Origin: JAYZDK01 sp964604165
GTDB lineage: Bacteria > Myxococcota_A > UBA796 > CAJQPC01
DNA: 64,000 nucleotides
Direction of reading: 5' to 3'
NCBI GenBank assembly: GCA_964604165.1
Contig: CAZRYF010000019.1
Location: forward strand, 1 to 64,000
This document shows, one piece after another, positions 25,407-34,034 of this stretch (positions within the stretch are counted from its first letter, which is position 1; each line of letters starts with the position of its first letter). The notes under the pieces are model-generated. The model saw only the letters and a list, made by a program, of their open reading frames with translations, ran no database searches and was not told the DNA's origin. The position numbers were made by a program, and so were the translations under genes.

Positions 25407-26866
25407 CCGTTCACCCCACCGACCACAAGGGACTGCACTTTGACCGTGGGCTGGCCCTGGGAGACAGGCACCGACTGCCCTTCCTTTCCACAGGTCCATC
25501 CTCCCTCGTCCAAGGAGAGGTCGTTCCCCACCATTTCCACCCGGGAGAGGGCATCGGGTCCGTTTCCGATGATGTTGGCGTCCTTGATGGGGCGGGTCAG
25601 CTTGCCCTCTTCGATGAGGTACCCCTCCTTCATGTAAAAGGCGAAGTCACCGGCGCCGATCTGCACCTGGCCGTTGGAAAACGAGCTGCAATAGATGCCT
25701 CTCTTCACGCTCCTGATGATCTCTTCCGGGTCGTGCGGCCCCGACTCCATGTAGGTGGAACGCATCCGGGGCATCGGCGGGTGTCGAAAAGACTCTCGCC
25801 GACCTGAGCCCGTGGGTTCCACGCCGAAATGGGATGCGGAGATCTCGTCCTGCAAGAAACCTCGGAGCACCCCGTCGCCCACCAACACGGTCTTTTCCGT
25901 GGGGTTTCCTTCATCGTCGATGTTCAGAGCCCCACGAGCCCCTTCGACACAGCCATCGTCCACCACCGTCACAAAGTCGGGAGCGACCTTCTTCCCCATG
26001 AGGTCCGCAAAAATGGAGACTCCCTTTCGGTTGAAGTCCGCCTCCAGTCCGTGACCGATTGCCTCGTGTAAAAGAATGCCAGAGGCACCTGGGGCCATCA
26101 CGATGGGAAAGTCTCCCGCGGGAGGACGCTCCGCACCCAACAGGAACAGAGTGCGTTCGACCGCCTTTTGGACCAGGCGCTCGTTGCGGCCGGGGGCATC
26201 GAAGTACTCCAACCCGGACCGCCCAGCGACGTTGTAGCTTGCGGACTCACGCACACCGTCCTTTTCCGCGGTGCACACCACAATTCCGCGGCACATGGGG
26301 AGGTAGTCTTGGGAAAGGCGCCCATCGGGTCGAACCACCATGACCACTCGCTCGGAGTCCGCAAGGTAAGCCTGGACCTTCTGGATGGAAGGGTCCTGCG
26401 CAAACGCGGCGGCCTCCCAAGCCCGCACACGGGGAACCCGCTCATCCATGCCCACGGTCTCCCAGTAGCGCTGCACCGGGTAGTACCCAGGAAGGTCCAG
26501 GGCCTGGAGATTTACTGCGGTCACCCGGGCGCTGGTGGCGGCGATCTCCGCCGCAGTCCTGGCCGCAGAAACCATGGCCTCCAGTGAGAGGTCCTCAGTG
26601 TAGGCATAGCCCACCTCGTCCCCACACCGGGCCCGCACCCCCATGCCGAGATCCACGTGGGTCGATGCACGGTTCACTGCGCCGTCGGTGAGGCCCACGG
26701 ACGTGCTGTGCTTGTGTTCAAAAAAGAGGTCGCAGTCCGTGGCACCCCGGGAGAGCGCAGCGTCCAGCACGACGGACAAGGCCTCACGGCCCACGCCAAA
26801 TCGTTCGAAGTAGGTTCCTGGTTCCGTCTGTAGGGACGCAGCAGGTCCGATGAGGGGGTTGTTCAT
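25403..26866 (-). CDS. tldD: TldD metalloprotease
   Basis: A 487-residue cytosolic zinc protease. The HExxxH motif is visible in ILLHEAIGHGLE, with downstream conserved regions FSNGQVQIGAGDFAFYMKEG and the C-terminal glycine-rich tail. It forms a heterodimer with TldE, acting as a peptide hydrolase and, in enterobacteria, processing microcin B17 and CcdA. It lies 9 bp after the upstream propeller lipoprotein and overlaps tldE by 4 bp. No obvious RiPP precursor with a short Cys- or Gly-rich ORF was found beside it, so the substrate is unknown. Confidence 0.93.
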   Translation of the reverse strand: MNNPLIGPAASLQTEPGTYFERFGVGREALSVVLDAALSRGATDCDLFFEHKHSTSVGLTDGAVNRASTHVDLGMGVRARCGDEVGYAYTEDLSLEAMVSAARTAAEIAATSARVTAVNLQALDLPGYYPVQRYWETVGMDERVPRVRAWEAAAFAQDPSIQKVQAYLADSERVVMVVRPDGRLSQDYLPMCRGIVVCTAEKDGVRESASYNVAGRSGLEYFDAPGRNERLVQKAVERTLFLLGAERPPAGDFPIVMAPGASGILLHEAIGHGLEADFNRKGVSIFADLMGKKVAPDFVTVVDDGCVEGARGALNIDDEGNPTEKTVLVGDGVLRGFLQDEISASHFGVEPTGSGRRESFRHPPMPRMRSTYMESGPHDPEEIIRSVKRGIYCSSFSNGQVQIGAGDFAFYMKEGYLIEEGKLTRPIKDANIIGNGPDALSRVEMVGNDLSLDEGGWTCGKEGQSVPVSQGQPTVKVQSLVVGGVNG

Positions 26867-26875
26867 GAAGGTCTT

Positions 26876-28918
26876 CTAACCCGGTTCAACCTGGGCAGCG
26901 GGAAGAGTCCAGTCCACGATTCCCGCGGTCCCGAAGCGGGCTTCTACGTCCACCAGCCACCGCTGCAGGCGTCCTCCCTGGCAACTCTCCCCCGACCACT
27001 CTCGATCGGCCTCCTCACAGCGGACCGTGTAGTCATACGAGTTGATGTCCGGCAGATGAAAGCTCCACGTCGACGGTCCTGTCTTGCTTCTCATGGCCAC
27101 CGCCCGATGGAGCATCAGGTCGAGAATCGCCACATCCACGTCGTCTATGACCTGTCCACCGCCCATGTTCAGGGCGTGGCACTCCCGCACCAGGAGCCCC
27201 GTGCAGCCCCCCAGGTTGAAAGAGGCCCGGGAGTCTCCCGGAAAAAAGACCACGTCTCCGTCCTCGTCTCCGGTCCCAATCTCCTCGTTTCGGCTGGCCC
27301 GAAAGGGTCGAGACAGGTCGAGTGTCTCTAGAGGCCACGCCTCCTTGGCCCGGGGGTCCTCCACCAGAGAGATTCCCGGCAGAACCCCCGCCCCAAAGAA
27401 CAGGTACCGACCCTTCAGTCCTGAATCCAGAATCCCCTGCACAAAATCCGCTCCAGAGTCCGCATGGCTGGACATGCCGCTCACCCAGGAGGGCTCGACC
27501 CCAAGCGCTGCAAACGACCCGGGCTGATCCCGTACGAACTGCGCATAGCATTGAGAGCTTGTGGCGCAGCCCTCGTCCGGCTGTTGGTGAAAGAGCACCC
27601 CCACCTCGGTGTCCGAGTCCTCCCAGAGGGGCCTGACCTTCTCTTCCATGCCGCACTGCACGACACGGCGAGCAAAGTGCGGGGTCAACCCCAGGGCCAC
27701 CGGCGCGGGGGTGTCGTCCAGCAGGATTCGGTTTCGGAGCGCCCGCTGCACGAGCCACTCCAAGCTGACGTCCCCCGTGGTGCATTCCACGTCGTCCCCC
27801 TGTCCCCGGGGCTTCTCCAAAAAAGTGGTCACGAAGAAGTCGAGCGGCGCTCCACCAACCTCCAGGGACTCCTCGTCAAAGTAGGTACGCAGCCCCCCTT
27901 CCGAATCGAGCACCCGAATCTCGTGGGTGGGCAAGGCCAGGACATCCCGCACTGCGCCCATGCGGTACTCCCCGACAAGGGCCCCCTGTGCCACCTGGGC
28001 CACGCCGTCATCCAGGGCGGCATAAACCCGCTGGCTCCTTGAATCCACCGAGAGCGGCCCCTCCAGATCCAACACCCCTACCCGTTCGATCTCCCCGTCC
28101 ACCCCCACGTGCACCAGGAGGTCGTCCTCCGGGAGGCTGACCCACACGCCGCCGTCCCCGTCTCCAGCGACTCCGCCCACCCGTCCTTCTGGCACGTGGC
28201 GCTGCGCTCCTGTGGCGACGCTGGACTCCGTGGCAACCCACAGGTTCTCCCCGCTGACCGCGAGCCCCACCGCATCCGACGCAAGCGCCTCTTGGCTTGC
28301 CACCTGCCCCGTTGTCTCAAAGGACTGAAGAGAGCGACTCCCTGCTACCCAGATGCGGCCATCAAAGAAGACCGCATGCAGCAAGCCCGGCGGAACCGCC
28401 TCGGCGAGCTCGACCCCCACGTCCCGACGCAGGTAATCCCAAGGGTGGCTCTGCAGCAGGTCTGCTTCGATGCGGTAGAGGTTGGACTGAGAATCCACAA
28501 CCCAAACAGCGAGGCCGGCCTCGTCCACCGCCAACGCAGAGGGCTGTCCCGCCGTCTGGACGAATCCGCGGTGGACCTCCACCAGTCCCGAATCACAGCT
28601 TCCCTGTTGGTCGTCCCGAGCCTCCACCGCCGGCCACTTGGAAGCGGGAACGCAATGGGTAAGCCCAGAGTGGCCCATGCGCTCATCCACGATGTGGACC
28701 TGCCCCCCATAGGGGTCCAGCACAAAGGTGAGCCGCGCCCGCTCCAAGACCGCGAGGCGCTGAGGCTGGCGGGAGGATCGAAGCTCCACCCCCATCATCA
28801 AGCGAAACGGGTCCAAGGGCTCGGTTTGGACGTCTTCCCATGGGCCAGGTGACACCACCTCAGTGCCGGGCCGACAGGCGGAGAACAGCAGCAAGACACC
28901 GATCAGTGGAAGAGACAC
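26876..28918 (-). CDS. Large beta-propeller lipoprotein, unknown function
   Basis: A 680-residue secreted lipoprotein: MSLPLIGVLLLFSAC supplies a lipobox at Cys15. The first ~370 residues are propeller-like blades (for example LTFVLDPYGGQVHIVDE and DLLQSHPWDYLRR). The C-terminal ~300 residues are a separate unrecognised domain with conserved-looking DSGADFVQG and several Cys (CTTGD, CGMEEK, CATSSQCY, CTGLLVREC), suggesting disulfides in the envelope. It is the first gene of the operon leading to tldD, tldE and the secreted protein, 9 bp before tldD. A role in substrate presentation is speculation. Confidence 0.68.
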   Translation of the reverse strand: MSLPLIGVLLLFSACRPGTEVVSPGPWEDVQTEPLDPFRLMMGVELRSSRQPQRLAVLERARLTFVLDPYGGQVHIVDERMGHSGLTHCVPASKWPAVEARDDQQGSCDSGLVEVHRGFVQTAGQPSALAVDEAGLAVWVVDSQSNLYRIEADLLQSHPWDYLRRDVGVELAEAVPPGLLHAVFFDGRIWVAGSRSLQSFETTGQVASQEALASDAVGLAVSGENLWVATESSVATGAQRHVPEGRVGGVAGDGDGGVWVSLPEDDLLVHVGVDGEIERVGVLDLEGPLSVDSRSQRVYAALDDGVAQVAQGALVGEYRMGAVRDVLALPTHEIRVLDSEGGLRTYFDEESLEVGGAPLDFFVTTFLEKPRGQGDDVECTTGDVSLEWLVQRALRNRILLDDTPAPVALGLTPHFARRVVQCGMEEKVRPLWEDSDTEVGVLFHQQPDEGCATSSQCYAQFVRDQPGSFAALGVEPSWVSGMSSHADSGADFVQGILDSGLKGRYLFFGAGVLPGISLVEDPRAKEAWPLETLDLSRPFRASRNEEIGTGDEDGDVVFFPGDSRASFNLGGCTGLLVRECHALNMGGGQVIDDVDVAILDLMLHRAVAMRSKTGPSTWSFHLPDINSYDYTVRCEEADREWSGESCQGGRLQRWLVDVEARFGTAGIVDWTLPAAQVEPG

Positions 28919-28948
28919 AGCCCCAATGTATCCGGGTCCGCCCAGGGA

Positions 28949-29968
28949 TCAGGACAACAGGATCCGTTCCATCTCCAGGCGCTGGGACCGCACATGCCTT
29001 GCCAAGGCCAGCTGCCCCTGTGCACGAAGCAGGTTGTGGTCTCCCCAGGTAGGGGCCACAGCCGCATTCCAGCCGAAATAACGCTCGTTCAGAGCATCCG
29101 CTGCGAACCGGGCCGCCAACTCCAGGCAGATTCGTTCCACCCCCGCCGGAAGACGCTCCAGTTGCTCCCGGTTCAGGGGACGCTGGGCCAGGTAGGCATG
29201 TGCCGACGCTTCAAACAAGGACAAGTCAAAGCAGGCTTCCACACTGTTCTCATCGGACACGTTGCACCAGCTCCGCCAGGCATCTCCCAGCTCCACATCC
29301 AGGGACAACATGCCCAACGTATCCAGGTCCAACAAGCAGAGGGCCTCGCCCGCCTCTGAGAAGCGCAAGTTGGAGATCTTCAGGTCCCCATGGCAGATGC
29401 GCCGAGGGGCCTCCAAGGTCCCCTCCCAGACCTCCCACCTGGAGAGGATCTCCTCCGCCAGGGACGACACCGGGTCTTTCAGGCGGTGCTCGGGCCAGGC
29501 GTTCAACGCCCCCTCCATGAACTGCAGCTGAAGGGGGGTGTCATGTGCCTCCGGACGCACAAATGAAAAGGAGTGTTCAAGGTCGTCCAGGGCCCCATGC
29601 CAACGGGCCACCAGCCCTCCGGCCTGAGCGGCCATGGAGGGGCCCTCCATGCGGTGGGGGCTCTTTCCGGGAATCCAGTTCATCGCCCGCCACACGCCCC
29701 CATCCTCCGCCACGTGGCAAAGCGCCCCCTCCCCGGTCCGGAGCAGTCGCGGGGTGAGCACCCCCTTCGAGGCCAGGTACGCGGTGATGGTCTCGATGTC
29801 CCCATGGAGATCCGCCGTGTACATGGGTCCCACCTTCTGCACAACGGAAACCGGTGGCTCCCCCACGCACCAGGTTTCGTTGATCAGTCCATCTGGAATG
29901 AAACGGGCCGGAAGCCCGCAAAGAAAGGGCCAGGGGTCAAGAGGCGGGCCAGCAGAGGGAGGATTCAT
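28949..29968 (-). CDS. APH-type phosphotransferase
   Basis: A 339-residue kinase-fold enzyme of the aminoglycoside phosphotransferase/choline kinase superfamily, close in layout to N-acetylhexosamine kinases. The catalytic loop HGDLKISNL has the expected Asp and Asn, and LLDLDT supplies the metal-binding Asp. Start 29968 is the first ATG before the conserved N-terminal lobe (RFIPDGLINETW); the longer frame to 30202 overlaps the divergent PAD gene's start and is rejected. It is divergent from the deiminase gene by about 90 bp. A sugar or small-molecule kinase is more likely than resistance. Confidence 0.82.
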   Translation of the reverse strand: MNPPSAGPPLDPWPFLCGLPARFIPDGLINETWCVGEPPVSVVQKVGPMYTADLHGDIETITAYLASKGVLTPRLLRTGEGALCHVAEDGGVWRAMNWIPGKSPHRMEGPSMAAQAGGLVARWHGALDDLEHSFSFVRPEAHDTPLQLQFMEGALNAWPEHRLKDPVSSLAEEILSRWEVWEGTLEAPRRICHGDLKISNLRFSEAGEALCLLDLDTLGMLSLDVELGDAWRSWCNVSDENSVEACFDLSLFEASAHAYLAQRPLNREQLERLPAGVERICLELAARFAADALNERYFGWNAAVAPTWGDHNLLRAQGQLALARHVRSQRLEMERILLS

Positions 29969-30060
29969 GAACGGAATCCTATCTCCCCAACCCCACCCCT
30001 TGTCAGCTTCCTGACGATTCGTTGTGGACGCTGGCCCGTTCACAGGGAACACTGCGCGCC

Positions 30061-31719
30061 ATGAGACCCCAACCCATTCTTTTGACGAGCCTCTGCCTGG
30101 TGGCCTGCAACGGTGCAAAAAGCGACACCGGGGAAGGATCCGGGCTCTCGATCGAGTTCCACGACTCCAGGGTTTCCTCCTATTCTCCGCAGTCTGGGAC
30201 ATTCCCGGGGCTGGTAGGGGTGCCGAACCTGGACGACGACGACGAGAACGGCACCATGGACTGGGAGGACGAGGCGACCTTCGAGGAAGAGGACGATAGA
30301 ACCTCCCTGGTGCTGCACACCGCAGGCCTTCCGGTTCGCTTGGAGTTGAGCGGCGAGATCGACCAGGTGCGCATTTGGCGAAACGGCGACCACGTGATGG
30401 GGGCCGGCCTGGTCGATGCCCCCATGACCTTGAGCGGCTCGGTGGAAGATGTGGCCTTGGAGGTGGAGTTCGCGGACTACCTGTCCCAAGCCCGCCTGGA
30501 CATATCGACGGACGACGGAGAGTCTTTCTCCCTGCGCCTCACCGCGGCGCCCCTCGTGCTGTACCACCACCTGGATCCAGCCACGGAGGTCTGGATGATG
30601 GAGTACCCCTCCAACCAGGCAGGGCCCCGGAACAACGATGCCATGGCAAACACCTACCGCTCGGTATTGGGCGATGCCTACACCAAGATCCGGGCTGCCA
30701 ATTACGAATGGGACCCCTGGGTACAGGACGAGTTCGAGTGGGCGGTCCTCGATGCCCCTGAGAACCGAATGGGGGTGGTGATCGACTCCATTCGCAACGG
30801 CCAGGGTGGGCCGGGCAGCGGACTGGACAACGTGCCCGAAGACATGATGGAAGGCCCGGGGGTGATCGTCGAGGAGTGGGGCCAGGGACGGGCAAGCTCA
30901 TTGGACTACTTCGGCAACCTGGAGGTCAGCCCGCCGGTCACAGTGGACGGCGTGCACTACCCATTCGGCCGGGTCTACACCGGCGGAAAGGGGGCCGAGA
31001 AACCCAAGCCGCAGCTGGAGGAGTTTCTGGACAGCCAGGGCATCCAGGATCCATTCATGGTGGACTCCACCTGGCTCTGCGTGGGCCACGTAGATGAGTT
31101 CAGCACTTTTATCCCCGACCCGGACGCCCCCAAGGGCTTTCGCCTGTTGATCACCGACACCCGGGAAGCCTGGGAGCTGTTGGAGGCCATGCCTGCGTCC
31201 ACCTCCCTCCCCAAGTACGCACAGGGGGGGGGGCTCGGGTTCGGAATCCAAACGGTGGGCCAGCTCCTGGCCGACAACGCGCTGCGGGCCCTGAACGAAG
31301 AGATCCAGGAGCTCTACCTGGACACCCAACTGGCGAAGTTCAAGGACGAACTGGACCTGGATGATGCGGACATTCTCACGGTTCCGGGCTTGTTTGAGGA
31401 GCCCGAAATGTGCGGGCCCTATGCAGCCGCGTTGATTCCAGGAATGGCCAACCTGGTGGTGGCCAAGAACAAACAAGACCAGACTGCGCTCTTGGTTCCC
31501 GATCCCTTCATCCGCAGCGACCTGAACAACCAGGACTCAGATCCCTTCATTCAGTCCTTGGTGGATCGTTTCCCCGCCTCGTTGGAGCTTCACTTCGTCG
31601 ACGACTGGACGGTCTACCACATGAACCTCGGAGAAGTGCACTGCGGCAGCAACGTAAGAAGAACCCCCACGGACGCCTGGTGGGAGAGCGGGGTTCATCT
31701 CCTGGAGGACCGATTGTGA
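30061..31719 (+). CDS. Secreted protein-arginine deiminase family lipoprotein
   Basis: A 552-residue lipoprotein (Cys16 lipobox in LTSLCLVAC) that should convert peptidyl-arginine to citrulline. The PAD catalytic set is present: Asp223 in WVQDE, His343 and Asp345 in VGHVDEF, and nucleophile Cys528 in EVHCGSN. The spacing (120 and 183) is close to PAD4's 350/471/473/645. An acidic N-terminal region with DDDDENGTMDWED may bind calcium, as in vertebrate PADs. ATG 30061 starts the signal peptide. Its TGA overlaps the GTG of the HEAT-repeat gene (GTGA). Whether calcium is needed cannot be told. Bacterial PADs are uncommon, so acquisition by transfer is possible, but base use resembles neighbours. 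Confidence 0.92.
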   Translation: MRPQPILLTSLCLVACNGAKSDTGEGSGLSIEFHDSRVSSYSPQSGTFPGLVGVPNLDDDDENGTMDWEDEATFEEEDDRTSLVLHTAGLPVRLELSGEIDQVRIWRNGDHVMGAGLVDAPMTLSGSVEDVALEVEFADYLSQARLDISTDDGESFSLRLTAAPLVLYHHLDPATEVWMMEYPSNQAGPRNNDAMANTYRSVLGDAYTKIRAANYEWDPWVQDEFEWAVLDAPENRMGVVIDSIRNGQGGPGSGLDNVPEDMMEGPGVIVEEWGQGRASSLDYFGNLEVSPPVTVDGVHYPFGRVYTGGKGAEKPKPQLEEFLDSQGIQDPFMVDSTWLCVGHVDEFSTFIPDPDAPKGFRLLITDTREAWELLEAMPASTSLPKYAQGGGLGFGIQTVGQLLADNALRALNEEIQELYLDTQLAKFKDELDLDDADILTVPGLFEEPEMCGPYAAALIPGMANLVVAKNKQDQTALLVPDPFIRSDLNNQDSDPFIQSLVDRFPASLELHFVDDWTVYHMNLGEVHCGSNVRRTPTDAWWESGVHLLEDRL

Positions 31720-32492
31720 GCACACGATTTCCCGTCACCTGGATTGTCACCACGCTGATCATCGGAGCCCCCTTGGCGGCCCCGGTGGACGCACCGCCCA
31801 TCCTGCAACAGGTGCACATCGAGGCGGAGGAGGTTCGCGCCGCGGACCCAGCACTTGCCCGGGATCTGATGGCCTTGCAGCCTCTTCCCACCCGCGCCCG
31901 CATGCCGCGCTTTCAGTCCGAGTTGTTCCTGCAACCTGATGCACACTGGGTTCTTGGGGAGCGACTGCTGGAAGCTGGGGACAGCCCCGAGGTCCGTGCC
32001 GCCCTGGTCCACGCCTACGCAAGCCTCCCCGGCGCCGAGCCTGGCTTGCTGCTGCACCTTGCGAAGACGGACCAGGACCCGCAAATTCGGGGTGCCGCGG
32101 TGACAGCGCTGGCCCGTGGGAACACACCCCAAGGCCTGTCAGCAGTTCGGCTTGGGATGGAGGATTCTTCTTCGCAGGTGAGACAGTTGGCTGTCAGTGC
32201 CGCTGGCTACCGGGCGGATGGTCTGAGTTTGGCGACCGATCTCGTGTCGGCGCTCTCTGACACGGACGCCTCCGTCCGGGCGTTCGCTGCACGCTCCCTT
32301 GGTTGGCTTGAACACTCTGGCGCATGGGAGCCATTGCGTCCCCTTCTTCAGGACGCCTCCGGGGATGTGCGGGTCCATGCCTTGCGTGCCATGCGAAAGG
32401 TGGATCACGCCGGAACCGCAGCCCTTCCCGAGTTGGACAAACTCGTCGACGACCCGGACGAGCGAGTCGCAGTTGTCGCTCGCTCTCTGTAG
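31716..32492 (+). CDS. Exported HEAT-repeat protein
   Basis: A 258-residue protein with an N-terminal membrane segment or signal (VTWIVTTLIIGAPLAA), then HEAT/PBS-lyase-like repeats (ADPALARDLMALQ, then DPQIRGAAVTALARG and DASVRAFAARSLGWLE), scaffold-type helical pairs. GTG 31716 overlaps the TGA of the deiminase gene. The longer frame to 31410 runs through the PAD gene in another frame and is rejected. Coupling suggests joint function; the HEAT domain could be a substrate or binding partner of the deiminase, which is inference. Confidence 0.75.
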   Translation: MSTRFPVTWIVTTLIIGAPLAAPVDAPPILQQVHIEAEEVRAADPALARDLMALQPLPTRARMPRFQSELFLQPDAHWVLGERLLEAGDSPEVRAALVHAYASLPGAEPGLLLHLAKTDQDPQIRGAAVTALARGNTPQGLSAVRLGMEDSSSQVRQLAVSAAGYRADGLSLATDLVSALSDTDASVRAFAARSLGWLEHSGAWEPLRPLLQDASGDVRVHALRAMRKVDHAGTAALPELDKLVDDPDERVAVVARSL

Positions 32493-32576
32493 TTTCTCCC
32501 ACGCCTGGGAGGTAGATCGCATCGTTGCGCGTTGGGTGGAGCCGGGGTACCCCCGCCTCCCGATCCAAGGATTCCC

Positions 32577-33116
32577 ATGAAAACGACCCATGTAGCCCTG
32601 GCCCTTGTCGCCCTGACTCTTTCCGCATCCTGTAAGAAGCAGAAGACCCCTGAGGCCACGGCCGCTCTGGAAATGACCGCGGCCTTGCCCATGTCGGAGG
32701 CCGTAGAGGCCCCTGTCGAAGCCGCGCCTCCCGAGCACGTCCAGGCCATGGCACAGTCCCTTTCGCGGACCTTCTTCGAGCTGGACTCAGCCGACCTCAC
32801 GGCGGATGCAAAGTCAGTGCTGGATGAAAACGCAGGGGCTCTTCGCGAACATGGGGACGTAAAGTTGGAAATCCAGGGACACGCCGATGAGCGGGGCACC
32901 ACCGAGTACAACCTGGCCTTGGGACAGAAGAGGGCCCAGGCGGTGTACGACTACCTTGTAAACGCTGGAATCGGCACCTCGCGCCTGGCCGTAATCTCCT
33001 ACGGAGAGGAGACTCCACTGTCCGCAGAGTCCAGCGAACAGGCCTGGAGCGAGAACCGGAGAGCGGAGTTCCGCATCACCTGGGGCAAGGGCAGCGTGGA
33101 GGGCACAGTGGACTGA
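32577..33116 (+). CDS. pal: Peptidoglycan-associated lipoprotein Pal
   Basis: A 179-residue outer-membrane lipoprotein with lipobox SASC (Cys19) and an OmpA-type peptidoglycan-binding C-terminus: LEIQGHADERGTTEYNLALG, then RAQAVYDYLVNAGI and LAVISYGEETP. It anchors the outer membrane to the peptidoglycan and partners TolB in the Tol-Pal system. A short Ala/Pro-rich linker precedes the domain. ATG 32577 begins the signal peptide. No tolB, tolQ or tolR is beside it in this window. Confidence 0.9.
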   Translation: MKTTHVALALVALTLSASCKKQKTPEATAALEMTAALPMSEAVEAPVEAAPPEHVQAMAQSLSRTFFELDSADLTADAKSVLDENAGALREHGDVKLEIQGHADERGTTEYNLALGQKRAQAVYDYLVNAGIGTSRLAVISYGEETPLSAESSEQAWSENRRAEFRITWGKGSVEGTVD

Positions 33117-33193
33117 GCGACCCGGGAGGAGGCGCATGGCTCAAGAATCCAGGTCATTGGCCCGATGAGAGAGAAGCCACAAGAGGAATCCAC

Positions 33194-33949
33194 ATGCCCA
33201 ATGAAAACCCAATGAACCTCCTGACCAACGAGGAGGCCCGCCATCGGTTCACGTCCTTCTGGCAGGTGCTCCTTGAAAACCCCGATCTGAACCGAAAATG
33301 GAAGGAACAATCGGACCAGAGGTGGGAGCCCATCGTGGAGGACGTCCACGGGTACGGTGACTACCTACACTACTCCTTCTTTCAAGGTCTGCTGCACCTC
33401 TTTCCGGTGCGGCGCGTGCTTGTGGTGGGGGTCTACCGCGGCAGGGACATCTGCTTCCTGATGAAGGCCGCGGAGACGACTGGCCGCAAGGATCTCAGTA
33501 TCGTGGGCGTCGACAAGTTCAGCGACGACTTCTGCCGGGATTGGCCGGAGGAAAAGCGAGGGCTGGGCTGGGAAGCCGCCGGATTCGGTCGCCCCCCCAC
33601 CTTGCAGGACGCGAGAGAGAACATCGCTCGCCACCAGACCTGTCCGGTGGAGTTGGTTCCATCAGATGACCTGCAATTCCTCGCGAACTGTCGGGAGAAG
33701 TTCGACTTCATCTACCTGGACACGGCCCACGACTACGAGACCGTGGCCAGACAGATTGACCTCTGCGAGCCCCTTCTCACCCCCGGCGGATTGATTGGCG
33801 GCGATGACCTTGATGACGACTGCTCCGAGAACTGGGGCGTGCGGGCAGCGGTGGACGAGAAGTTCACCCACCACATGTCGATGAACGAGTGGATCTGGCT
33901 GACCCACAGAAGCCAATACCGATCGGTCCAAAGCATCCGGGTCGCCTAA
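33194..33949 (+). CDS. Class I SAM-dependent methyltransferase (Methyltransf_24-like)
   Basis: A 251-residue soluble enzyme. VLVVGVYRGRD is motif I and LSIVGVDKF the acidic motif II; KFDFIYLDTAHDYETV resembles the metal-binding post-motif seen in CmcI/cephalosporin-hydroxylase-related methyltransferases. The last part, PGGLIGGDDLDD, is the conserved C-terminal motif. Its TAA is embedded in the left arm of the palindromic repeat at 33947, so the repeat may have inserted at the stop codon. The substrate is unknown, perhaps a sugar or secondary metabolite. ATG 33194 is the first good start. Confidence 0.83.
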   Translation: MPNENPMNLLTNEEARHRFTSFWQVLLENPDLNRKWKEQSDQRWEPIVEDVHGYGDYLHYSFFQGLLHLFPVRRVLVVGVYRGRDICFLMKAAETTGRKDLSIVGVDKFSDDFCRDWPEEKRGLGWEAAGFGRPPTLQDARENIARHQTCPVELVPSDDLQFLANCREKFDFIYLDTAHDYETVARQIDLCEPLLTPGGLIGGDDLDDDCSENWGVRAAVDEKFTHHMSMNEWIWLTHRSQYRSVQSIRVA

Positions 33950-34024
33950 CCCGGATATTTCACCAGCCGTGCTACTGCGGCCCCGAGTTGCTCGCTGCGA
34001 AGCCTGGTGAAATATCCGGACTAA
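33947..34024. repeat. Palindromic repeat element, copy 2
   Basis: TAACCCGGATATTTCACCAG (33947-33966) faces CTGGTGAAATATCCGGACTA (34004-34023), almost perfect 20-bp arms with 37 bp of spacer. The left arm supplies the stop codon of the methyltransferase gene. It shares the arm consensus with the copy at 53-164, so this is a dispersed repeat. Confidence 0.8.
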
Positions 34025-34034
34025 GAGCGGAGAG

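Noticed and set aside
23199..28918. A RiPP gene cluster around TldD-TldE
   Set aside because: No short precursor with a leader and Cys/Ser/Thr-rich core, and no YcaO, radical SAM or lanthipeptide-type enzyme nearby. The 34-codon ORF lacks such features.
32493..32576. Intrinsic terminator at CTCCCACGCCTGGGAG before pal
   Set aside because: It forms a 6-bp stem but no poly-T run follows, and the GGGGTACCCC nearby is just a short palindrome; too weak to annotate.
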